Origin: Zygnema circumcarinatum
Taxonomy: Eukaryota; Streptophyta; Zygnematophyceae; Zygnematales; Zygnemataceae
NCBI GenBank assembly: GCA_037447605.1
Contig: CM074808.1
Span: 3,269,146-3,333,145, forward strand
Length of the DNA stretch: 64,000 bases
Reading direction: 5' to 3'
The notes beneath the pieces were generated by a model, which worked only from the letters and a program-made list of their open reading frames with translations, searched no databases and was not told where the DNA came from. A program made the translations under genes and the position numbers. The first letter of the stretch is position 1, and the number at the start of each line of letters is the position of its first letter. Of the stretch, positions 51,001-64,000 are shown piece by piece.

Positions 51001-51771
51001 ACGAGTCCTCTGCTATCTTTCAAACTCTAGACACCACAAATCCTACCCTTTACCCTTTACCCTTTTCAATGCCACTTCCATCCCCCTTTTACAAAAAACT
51101 ATCCCAATGTAAACAAAGGACCAGGAAATTTGACGTTCTTTCCCCACTTCCTGCAGAGTTTCCAATTTTTTACCCAGGAAAAAATAAAATAAACAACAAC
51201 AACAACGAAATGAAAAAAAAAAGCTTCACCTTAACACTAAGGCGAGAACTGAGAGAGAAAGGGAGATGACCTCAAAAAAGCCCTCCGAGCCACCACCTCT
51301 GCATGGGCATCGCTCACAATATCACCCTTCTCGCTAAGCCTGGTACGCCCCACACACTTTGTCCCCGTGCCAAGCGCTACCACCTCCAGCCCTGCTCACC
51401 CACATCCTCTCCCTCTACGTTCCTTCAGCCATGGCTGCATGACCCATCCATTTTTCTACTGCATTCCTCCCTACGAAGGCCTGAAGCAGGAGCCGAACAA
51501 CTAACACCTTCAGAAAGAAGCCAAGATTCTGAAATAGGAGAAAGTACTGCTGACCAGAAGATCCCTCCCTAGAGAGAAGAAAGGCCGCCATAGCTGTCAC
51601 TTCTCCTCCTTGGGGCTTCCCAGTTCGGGGAAGCTCTCGATATCGTTGCAGAGCTGCCTGCGCCACCCGCTCCCCAAAGGAATCCCCCATGTCTGCCCTC
51701 TTTGCGATAACGTCAGCTCTGCCTCCTCCCTCCACCACGACGTGCCCTGCAGCTACCTCCGCCTTCGCCAT
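48048..51771 (-). CDS. TAD1: tRNA-specific adenosine deaminase 1 (ADAT1/TAD1)
   Basis: Converts A37 of tRNA-Ala(AGC) to inosine in the nucleus or cytosol. Ten exons join in frame to about 553 residues: 51771-51555, 51391-51271, 50392-50238, 50034-49958, 49856-49448, 49242-48968, 48874-48798, 48667-48548, 48393-48306 and 48170-48048. The deaminase core is complete: [11 protein letters not shown], the zinc/proton-shuttle motif [19 protein letters not shown] and the third zinc Cys in [30 protein letters not shown], then [19 protein letters not shown] and [16 protein letters not shown] close the protein, as in plant and animal ADAT1. Exon 5 carries a poly-Glu run coded by a (CCT)n repeat. Intron 9 uses a GC donor (AAG|GCAAGT). 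The gene is head to head with the next one, 206 bases apart. Confidence 0.95.
49557..49590. repeat. (CCT)n triplet repeat coding poly-Glu in TAD1
   Basis: About ten CTC/TCC triplets within TAD1 exon 5, read as GAG codons on the minus strand. It lies between the second and third zinc-ligand motifs, where family members carry variable inserts. Confidence 0.9.
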
Positions 51772-51977
51772 GGACTGGGGAGGGTGCCTTTGGAGCTTCG
51801 CACGTGCGAGCCGAAGCGGGCGCTGCTTTCGCCGCTGCCAATAATTGGAAGTGGCTTTCCGCACTGTCGGCCCTCTTCTCTTGCACTTCCCCCCCTTTCT
51901 CTCTCTCTCTCTCCCCCTCTCTCTCGTCTCTCCTCTCTCGCTTTCTCTCGCTTGGCCCGTCCCAATCCTTCGCAGCC
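51772..51977. promoter_or_regulatory. Bidirectional promoter region, TAD1 / type I membrane protein
   Basis: Only 206 bases separate the two start codons. It includes a CT tract at 51894-51950 next to the plus-strand start; this may be a pyrimidine-rich core promoter for the right-hand gene. No TATA box is clear. Confidence 0.55.
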
Positions 51978-54547
51978 ATGGCTTCCTCTGCTGTTGGCAG
52001 TTTCCTTCTTTTGACGTTCCTTTCAGTCGTTTCTGCAGCGGTGAGAACTGCTTCCGTCCTGAATTTGTTCGTTTTGGGAGCATTCTTGGAAGCCAAGGCC
52101 TTGCTAAGCAGCAGGGGAAAGAAATGTGACTAAAGGTTGGGAGATGTTGACGCAGGTGGCAGCAAACGTGCTCTTTGTGGACAATGCAAACGGCGCTTAC
52201 CTGCGCTCGAGTGCATCTCAGCAGGTGTGGCCTCCCTTTTCACGACTTAAACAATCGTTAATGGTTAAAAATAGGGTTTCGTTCCAGGGCATCTTCCAGC
52301 AAAGAACTGTCGCTGGATCCCGCTTGACCTATTTCTTTGCCAAATGAGCAGGTTGATTTCTTCTCACCGTCAACCGTCGTTGCTGCAAACGCAATCCTTC
52401 TTGGAATTGGCCCTCCCACCAGCTTGGATGTCAAATCTGCTGCCCAGGTAGGCCTCGTTTCAGTTATTGGAGCGATTCTAGGTTGATCTCTTAAAGAGGA
52501 TGTGCAGCTCGGTGAAGGAAAGGGGAGGAACTGCGCGTAAGAACAGGTTTTAGATTTTCAATGCGTTTATTTATTGCAAAGATGCGAAGAACTTGACAAC
52601 TAACTCTGTATGTTTGAGTTTCTTGTGTTCCATGGGCAGCTTGATGCCCTCCTTGTGCCGGATGTCTTTAAGCGTCCGGGATCTGTAGCCATTTTTGCAA
52701 TTACCGGGCTGCCTTTATCAGGTATGGTTTTATTTGAGCTAGCATTCTTTACATCTGTTACGTGAGATACACCTATTTGTCCCTATTGAAATGCTTATGC
52801 ACGCTACTCTGGTCAAGCTGTGCTTTCTTCTCGCTGTAAGCAACAGAAATGCTGATCATTTATTCGTTGTTGAGTTTGATATCGCATGTCTGTTTCTTTT
52901 CGTGATGTAATCTGTTTTGGAATACAGCAACCCTGGCCAGCAAGTTGGAGAATTCTGGTTTGACGAAAGTGGTGCAGCGTAGCCTCGCTACTCCTTTACA
53001 GGAAGCAGCAGAAAGCAGTGCAGAAGAGACTCTTGCAGCTGCTTCGCTTTTGCACGAGTTGGAGAAGCTACAGAGCACAGCAGATGAAAATTTGCAATTG
53101 CAGTTCCTGAGCTGCCAATACTGCAATGGAGATTGCCTGGATAAGGAGCTTCTTAGTCTGGTGAGACTGCATTTCCCAGTTCGTGGAAGCACAAAATAGA
53201 ATTTCCGTATGATGTGCGGATTTTGCAGTTCAATGCTTGTTTTAAGGATTAAGGTCAAAGAGGAGAGAATGAAGTTGTACATTGGGTTGTGGTGGTTGTA
53301 AACAGGCTGAAATGATAGGTGGTAAGTACATCGTCGGGGAGAAGGCAGGAACTGGATCCTTTATCGTGAAGGGATTCGAAAACACTCCCTTGGAGATGGT
53401 GGAGGTACGTGAGCTTTCAGGTCTATTGGAGCATCTATGTGGCTTGCACATTTCATTCCGACGTCTGCGTGCAAGACATCCTGTCAACATGGCCTTAGGT
53501 TAGCATGTTTTATTGCAGGTGCCTGACAGGGCTCTTCTTTCTGAAGTTGTCTGCCTACTTCGGAGTACCCGTGACAAAGCGAAAAAAGCAGCAGCTGTAG
53601 ACCCAGAATTTTCTGCTCCCAAGCTCGTCTTTTCATCCCTGACAAGCTTGCAGGTACCGCAGTCTCTGCTCACTATCATATATATCTCAATGTCTTCTTA
53701 AGAGTTGTAGATGTTTCTGTAGTGATTAGGGATTCAAGGCGTTCATGCTGCTGAATACAGATCACAACGGCACATGACTTGTGCAATGTTGTCGTAATCA
53801 TGAAATGTTTCTGGCATTCAGGAAGATCGTCTGTGTCTGTATTTATGGGCTGTCTTGGCTGCATTGAGGGCTTGGGTTTGCATTTTCCATGGGAGCGTGA
53901 CTAACCACTCTTATTTCATCTGAAGCAGGGGTTAAGCAAGGCTGTCAGTGCGGATTCTACGAAAGTGGAAGCAGGAGCCTCCTTGTTGTTGGACGCCGTT
54001 TCCCACGCCGTGCTCTGCCTCCAGAAGCTGCATAATGGTGTGATTTTGTTTCGCTCAATGTTTCTGGCAGCTTGGTTTATGCTGATGTGCATCCTATAGG
54101 GTGACCTTAGAATATCACATTTACCATCCAGTCTATCTATGAAGGTGGATCTCACTGCAAAAAACACTTGATTTTTTGCTCCTTACAGGGCGGCTAGCTG
54201 CGACTCTTGCTCTGCTGGGTGATGCTCCTGAATCGACCATTCAGGGATGGGAAAATGAGCGAGCTGTGCGCCGGCTTCAAGAAGCAGTTCTTCCCAGAAA
54301 TGGACTCGTGGCTACCGCGATATTGTGGGCAACAGGACTCATATTGATTATTGCAGTGCTAATGGCGGTGAGTCCTTTGGATTCTTGCAAACCCTAAAGC
54401 TTTACACTCTCAAAACTGGGAGTTCCCTCTCCACCCATTCTGCAACATAATGCCACAAAATTGTGTCTCGTGTCGCAGACATGCGCTATGTTTGGGATGC
54501 CCTTGACAAAGGACACACTCCTCTATTCAGGCGTTAAACTCGACTGA
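51978..54547 (+). CDS. Plant type I membrane protein of unknown function (DUF7794-like)
   Basis: Ten exons join in frame to 377 residues: 51978-52040, 52156-52224, 52352-52447, 52640-52721, 52928-53160, 53306-53404, 53519-53653, 53929-54037, 54189-54367 and 54479-54547. It starts with a signal peptide (MASSAVGSFLLLTFLSVVSA). A luminal part follows with ANAILLGIGPPTSLD, LLVPDVFKRPGSVAIFAITG and EETLAAASLLHELEKLQ. One membrane segment (LVATAILWATGLILIIAVLMA) is next to the end, followed by a short tail ending MPLTKDTLLYSGVKLD. The tail and the luminal PDVFKRP motif recall a plant family of ER or secretory-pathway membrane proteins annotated DUF7794 (Arabidopsis At3g13410-like); I recall that name rather than having tested it. 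No enzymatic motif is visible. Confidence 0.85.
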
Positions 54548-55719
54548 CCAGCGACCTAATCAGTGTAGCGAGCAGTCATTCAGGCGTTATGTACAGCCAC
54601 AACCCGACATGGATAGAGTGAACCCCATTTTCTCTTTCTGTACTCCGTTTCTAGGGCTCCCAAGTAGTAGGGGCACAGAAGAATCGAAGGAAGGAATTTC
54701 GAAGATCGCAGAGGTGCACCTCTGTATGTTGCTGCCGAGCATTTGTAATATTTTACATGAATTAGCCGTTGGGAGACTAACCACGAAAGCCGGAACTGTT
54801 AGATGCACTTTTGTGGATGGTGTGGAAGATCTGATGATCCGGTTAAAGAGTTTCAATTGAAAGAAAAAAAAAAAGGGTTAAGTTTGCAGTTTTCAGCTTT
54901 TCAGTTTTCAAGTTTTTTGGGGCAAATGGGGTTGTTACAAGGGGTGTGACCACCGGGAGATGTCAGGGCAAGGAATTGTTTCTGCCAGTCGGTTGACTTG
55001 ACTTGGTAAGGCACCCAGTCTACCGTGTCCTGCTTTCTATACCCAGCTATTGGCTCTCTATTTAACGCATTGGAAAGCAACAGAAAAAATGGAAGGAAAT
55101 AAACGAATAAGGATGTGGCATTGATCTCACAATGGAAAGATATTGATCATCTGCAGTAGTGAGCTTATGCTCAGCACCATTGCCTTATAAATCATGACTT
55201 CCTTTTCTTATATATTAAACAAGTTTCACGGCTGTACCTCGGCATAAATATATCTCGCAAACATGAGAAGCCATGTTTAAGTCTCAAAGGCTGTGCCGGC
55301 AAGAGCAGCACTCGTTACAATTACAAAAAAAAACAAAATAATAATAAAAAACGTCCACAATACATCTCATAAATGTCCCTGCATCTGCAATTCTTTTCTT
55401 CCATCACTAGAGCCACTACTTCATGAATCATAGTAATGCAATTCGAAATGAGCAAGAATTGAGATAATGCCCCAACTAAAAATTCCTACGGGTATGGCGT
55501 ACAACATCTCAAATAAACTCGGTGTCGAAAAATGCGAAAAAAATGACAGTCCGATAACCTAATTATTGTGCACCTCGCATTCCCAGGGTTGCTCAGTCCA
55601 AGCAGCAGCTTGCATGCTTGTTCACATGAGACAGAAAAAATATAGCCATCGCAAAATGCCCACCTTAATACTAGCCGGTGTCCAGTAGCTGGAGAAAAAG
55701 ATGAACCACGGGAGTGCCT
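54548..55719. other. Convergent 3' intergenic region
   Basis: Between the type I membrane protein stop and the katanin stop. AT-rich, with a short A run at 54866-54876 and another at 55325-55350. It also holds a copy of the 23-base recurrent motif (55112-55134). No gene is supported. Confidence 0.45.
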
Positions 55720-59658
<3,939 letters not shown>

Positions 59659-61850
59659 CTGATGTTGGCCGCTGATCCTGTACAGTAAGCACACCAGCAA
59701 CCAACCCTAGCCGGTCACCTTCCAACCCTAACTCCCTCCCTCCCTCATCCGCATTCCCTGAACGAGCACACTCCCGCCTTTCTGACGAATACCCGCAAGC
59801 CTGCCACGTTTCCCAAATACCTCTTCAAATTGCAATAATCAAATCAGACTAACTTTTAAGCGCCTCCAGGAGCCTCTTGCAAAGCGCCAACCCTAATCTG
59901 CAGCGGTGCCAAGCAGGTGCAGGCAGGCAGCCTCATAGCCTCCAACGCCGCCCCCGTCCAAATTTGGGGCCGCCAAGAACTTTTTCTTCCCCCAAAAAGG
60001 TATTCAAAACATTTCAAAGACTGGCCTTGACATCGGGCAGGAAAACAATGTTTCTACCAACGTACAAATCGGCAAATGAACGTTGGCCGTACGGTACGAA
60101 CTTGACGTACGGAGACTATCTGAAAGTATTACGAGATTGGGACTCTGGAAAGCGAACCGGAGTGTGCCACGTGGTGGAAAAACATTTTTCTGCCCGGAGT
60201 TAAAGCCGACGGTTCGTTGACTCGATAGACGAGCCCGCTGACGTGGAATTTTAGTTGACCATAATTTCTCCTCCAGATTTTCGAAATCTGTTGTCATCGA
60301 CCACTTCAAAAGCCGTATGAAATAGGACGAATTCGTACGGAAGTACCGGCCCTTCAAAGCTTTGGGACCGCCGTAATTTGGGAAGATGTGGGAAGATTGA
60401 AATCGTTTCTGACGTACTGTACATGTCATCATCCCAGGCACCCATTTTCCAGCTGCAAACCTTGGTTGGCGCCGTGAGCGTGACGTCATGACACTCGACA
60501 AGGGGGCGTAAAACTGACAAGAGATATTGACTGCCACGTGGCGAACATCGAACGAAGAGATCTGACCTCATATTAGCGTAATTATAGATCGAACGGTATT
60601 TTTGCGCCACGTGTCCGTACCGTATGAACCGTACGATACGGCAAAACGGACCACCCTGCCCATGGTTGCGGGCCCGGAGTTCCATTCGCATGGACCGGCT
60701 CCTCTTGGGGCCCCATGTTGACTTTGTGCCCATGTTGCCAAATTCATGACCATTTGAAGAGCAGGAATTGGCATTGGTCTCACGATGGCGATGCCCATCA
60801 ATCGGTACACGGACAACAATAACTTGGAGAACCACGAGGAACCGGACGTAAAATGACCTCAGGACGAAAGAAAAAGCCTGAACTCTCCTCTCTCTTGGAC
60901 TGGTCTCTTCTCTCTCTTGTAGGCCCAATAACAACAACACGGCTTTAGAAGCCGCCGGCGAAGGTCGTCGCTGTGGGTCACGTCGCGCGGAGGGAGGGAG
61001 GGCCGCCGGATGGTCGCCAACAACCGTGGCGCGTTGCAATGGGCATGCACGCGCTCCTTACAAATCGCCACATGTAGAGCGGCAATGCCTTCATGATGCG
61101 CAATGTCGGACGACCAAATCACTTTGAGTTACATCTGCCAAGTGGACTGCCAACACAACATCTCCAAAGCGCATCAAGGCAAGACTCCTCGTTCTGCATT
61201 GGCGATCGATCGAGGAGGCACAATGTGGTTCGGCTCTCTCGCTGCACAAGAAAGCTCGCCTCCTGCGCCGCCATGACAATCACCTCGCCACAACATCATG
61301 AGCCGGGGTGCGTTCACTGTCGCGAGCACACTGCAGAAGGTAGTGCCCTGCACGTCAATCAAGCGGCCACAGACGCAACGAGGAGAGGAGAGGAGAGGAG
61401 AGAGGGCGGGAGCCCGATGTGCAAGCTGCAAGCTGCAAGCTCGCCCCAGGGCGGCAGAATTCCAACGGCATGGGCGACCATCCTATCGGACGGCTGACGA
61501 CTCTCCGGACGATCGTCCAGATCACCCATCTTGCGAAAGGGGGAAAAAAAATTCTTGGCAGAAATGCACTCCATCCTGCGGTTGAAAAAATGGACCTCAT
61601 CGTACGGTTGATAATCTTCCAATCCTACGACTGCAGTTCACTTTATCCTACGGCTGCGATGTATTATATCGTGCGGCTGCGATGGGCTCCATCTTGCGGC
61701 TGAGACCCATCTCCGAGCGCGCGCCAGATGTGCGCCACGTCGCTGATGCCCTGCGCGCCCCTCGTTTTAGGGTTCCCCCGGAATCGCAGACGCGCATCCA
61801 GCCCTGCCTTTCTCTCTCTCACTGTCTCTCTCTATCTCTCGCTCTCTCTT

Positions 61851-61890
<40 letters not shown>

Positions 61891-62409
61891 GCTCTCAGCT
61901 CTGCCTATTCTCTCGAGTCAGGGTCGACCGCGGGGCGCATACGGCACTGCTGAAGAAGGTGTGGAAATGGCTCCAGTCACTTTTCACCTTCTCTGTTCTC
62001 CCTCCTGCTTTCTAGGTGCATTTCCTCGAAGCTGAGTATGAGCGGAGTGTAGATGGGAGGGTGGAAGTATTGAGCGGCATTGCAGCTGTGTAGAAACTGT
62101 GTCCACTTTTTGGCAGAGTCTGGAGGCTTGTAATATGGGGCTGAGACTGCATGTAGAGTCTTCTGCACTCTTCTCCATTTCCCTCTTCCCCTCTCCTCTA
62201 CTTTCCTTCTTACTCTCTTTCTCCTTCTAGTGGTGGAATATGGTCCAAACTCAGCTGCAATTCGTCGTCTTTTGGAAAGCAAGTGAAGTGAATTTGCCGC
62301 GAGTTTCTTTTGGTGTTTGACTTATGGTTCACTGGACTTGATGTTCTTTTTATTTAGTTGCGGTTCTCTGAATTTCAAAGAAATTTGTGCAGATTAGTGC
62401 GTAGACGCC
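59659..62409. other. Intergenic region between katanin and Psb28
   Basis: No gene is supported; the 263-codon minus frame at 60251-61039 lacks any recognisable pattern. Present are GTAC-rich patches (60062-60110, 60420-60425, 60618-60625), several CACGTGG motifs (60168, 60535, 60608), a GAGGA repeat (61380-61402), a degenerate CTACGGCTGCGATG repeat (61595-61705) and a CT microsatellite (61808-61890). Confidence 0.45.
61808..61892. repeat. CT microsatellite upstream of Psb28
   Basis: Imperfect then perfect CT run about 500-600 bases before the Psb28 start codon; it may lie in the promoter or leader. Confidence 0.9.
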
Positions 62410-63594
62410 ATGGCTGCTGCAGCGACAGTAATTTCTTCTTCCTGTGTCTTCTCCGCGACTGTTTCGGATTCGGCAAACTTTTCCAGATCGAATGAAAAAA
62501 GGATTTCTGCATCAAGTGTGCGGGCATCAAAATGTATATTCTATATGCATTTCTCATTTTTGCGCTCTTTGAATCCTTGAGTTTTGTGGAAGACGCTCTA
62601 TTTCTCAAGAATGCGAAGATTTACGTCAGACTCGTAATCTCCATACTTAATGGGTCCTCTGCATTGCCATCGTCTTGATGAATTGGCATTGCTGGGTTTC
62701 TTCCCGGTTGCTTGAAATTAAAATGCTTTACACCAATGCAGGCACAAAATCCTTTGTGGTGGGCCCCACCCATGGCTCCTCCAAATCCGTGTTTAGCGGA
62801 AGCTTCCGGAACGTTCTTGAAGGGGCAGTTGCTAGCATCCCTCGGAGCTCATCTGCTAATCGGTACCATTCATTTATTTCCCCTTGAAGTCACAGCCCTT
62901 TTCCTCAGAAAACGATAAAATTGTCACTTTGGAACGATGCGATGATGGCATTGGATCATGCTCCTCAAGATACATTCTCGTTTTTAACTTCACCTTTTTA
63001 TGCTGATTTTCACCTTGGGATTGAATAGGCCCTGCGTGGTAATGGAAGGCGCTGTGATTCAATTTATTCGCGGAATCGACGAACAGACTGTCCCAGATGT
63101 GCGCTTGACACGATCTCGGTAATGTTCTTTATGTCTTTGGGATGTATTGTTGGTGCCTTTTGGATTTTCTGTGTATGGGTAGGTGGGGATACTAGTACAT
63201 AAAATATATAATGAGAAACACTATTATTCTCACTTGCGGAAGTCTTTTCTTTTGTTATTTTTTATTTTGAGTGTTTGTTAAAGGAAGCTTTGAATTTTTT
63301 TCGGAGCCCCTTATCTGTTTGGGAATACTGAGTCCTGTGTGTTTTCCAGAAATTCATATTTTGATCAATTCTGGTGCTGCCTTGACACAGCAATTCGCTT
63401 TTTTTTCGGAGAGGATGTTGAATATAATCCGGAAAGCATTCAAAGGGTCGAAATGATCCAAAATTCTTATTCTAATTTCAATGAATTACAGATGTCTTAC
63501 TGCCGTCCTAAAGAATGAAGGCCATTCTGCACAAGCACTCAGTGAAAGTTACATCCCCATTCCCACGCACCAGTTCAAATTAACCGATGCGGCG
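62410..63594 (+). CDS. PSB28: Photosystem II Psb28 protein, nuclear-encoded (3' part uncertain)
   Basis: Psb28 is a stromal assembly factor of photosystem II. Exons 62410-62533, 62742-62862 and 63029-63118 join in phase. The first two encode a Ser/Ala/Arg-rich plastid transit peptide (MAAAATVISSSCVFSATVSD onward). The third gives MEGAVIQFIRGIDEQTVPDV followed by RLTRSR, the highly conserved Psb28 N-terminal strand. An exon at 63492-63594 fits in phase (CLTAVLKNEGHSAQALSES...) but does not look like the usual continuation (DG..GTATF.F). So the rest of the Psb28 core is either beyond the window, in an exon I missed, or lost. No stop codon was identified. Confidence 0.7.
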
Positions 63595-64000
63595 GTAACT
63601 TACTACGTTTTTATTCATGGTTGTGACTAATTAGCACTAAAATAATTTACTAGACAATTTAGGTCAAGGGTATGCCTACCCCTTATTAGAGTGTAAGGCC
63701 AATGTATTGCAAACTTGGAATTCACGCAAGTGGAACAAAATAGTTTGTAGTAAGCGACATTTAGCCCGAAGTCAAACATCTTTGGCCTTCTTCTAGTCTC
63801 CACTTATGCGGGTCTATAGCTGCTGAGAGTGTTACTGTACTTAAGTGCCCTTCATGATTATTGTATTGTTCGCCTGCTATTCCCCTTTTTCTAGCTCAAT
63901 CTCCTGCTCCCTTTCCCTTTCCCAATTCATTCTCTCCTTTCTTCCTCTCCTTCTGCTCTCCTTTCTCTTCTGTCTCCCTGACACCCCCCCCCCCCCCCCC
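63595..64000. other. Right edge of the window, ending in poly-C
   Basis: No coding sequence recognised. 63885-63975 is pyrimidine-rich and the window ends in about 17 C, which may mark a contig edge or hard-to-sequence run. Confidence 0.5.

Noticed and set aside
60251-61039. 263-codon minus-strand open frame
   Set aside because: No family resemblance, composition shifts along its length, and overlapping frames are open on the other strand. No splice-supported partner exons.

Overview
The window reads as nuclear DNA of a green plant in the streptophyte line (a land plant such as a bryophyte or lycophyte, or a charophyte alga). Nearly every gene is split by GT-AG introns of about 100-700 bases. 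The families are plant ones: an SPL7-type SBP factor with ankyrin/membrane C-terminus, an FBH-type bHLH, katanin p60, a nuclear gene for plastid Psb28, a FAR1/MULE transposon remnant and a type I membrane protein known mainly from plants. Pyrimidine and purine tracts (CT/GA, CCCT/GGGA) flank many genes. Species cannot be named from the sequence alone. One 10-base N gap (7740-7749) lies inside a G run, and the window ends in a C run.

Layout, left to right. 663-2952 (-) FBH-like bHLH transcription factor. 4548-5510 a Mutator-like element with long inverted repeats. 6812-11364 (-) CLASRP/SWAP-type SR splicing protein. 12250-13055 a duplicated 100-base segment. 14248-19990 (-) SPL7/CRR1-type copper regulator. 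20866-21130 a 54-base tandem repeat. 21440-23578 (+) NTAQ1 N-terminal glutamine amidase. 24461-27368 (-) F-box/LRR protein. 27757-28030 a 33-base minisatellite. 28962-32186 (-) PP2C phosphatase. 34370-37050 (-) SLC35D-like nucleotide-sugar transporter. 40119-41212 (-) ribosomal protein uS12 (RPS23), head to head with 41655-44549 (+) a HERPUD-like ERAD protein. 45615-47073 (-) hypoxanthine-guanine phosphoribosyltransferase. 48048-51771 (-) tRNA adenosine deaminase TAD1, head to head with 51978-54547 (+) a type I membrane protein. 55720-59658 (-) katanin p60 ATPase. 62410-63594+ (+) Psb28, possibly running off the window.

Exon models were built by hand from splice signals, reading-frame phase and family resemblance. 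For bHLH, SPL7, NTAQ1, PP2C, RPS23, HERP, HPRT, TAD1, the type I membrane protein and katanin, the joined exons keep frame from start to stop. CLASRP (3' end and one exon), the F-box protein (two middle exons) and the sugar transporter (middle exons and stop) stay partly unresolved.

The genes are ordinary housekeeping and regulatory loci, not an operon-like system; order looks unrelated to function. The points most worth a second look are the dense GTAC clusters (the core site read by SBP/SPL7 proteins) in several intergenic regions including upstream of SPL7 itself, a 17-codon upstream ORF just before the SPL7 start, two GC-AG introns, the MULE remnant, a possible N-terminal extension on HPRT, and an unexpected downstream exon of Psb28. 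I found no convincing undescribed molecular system.
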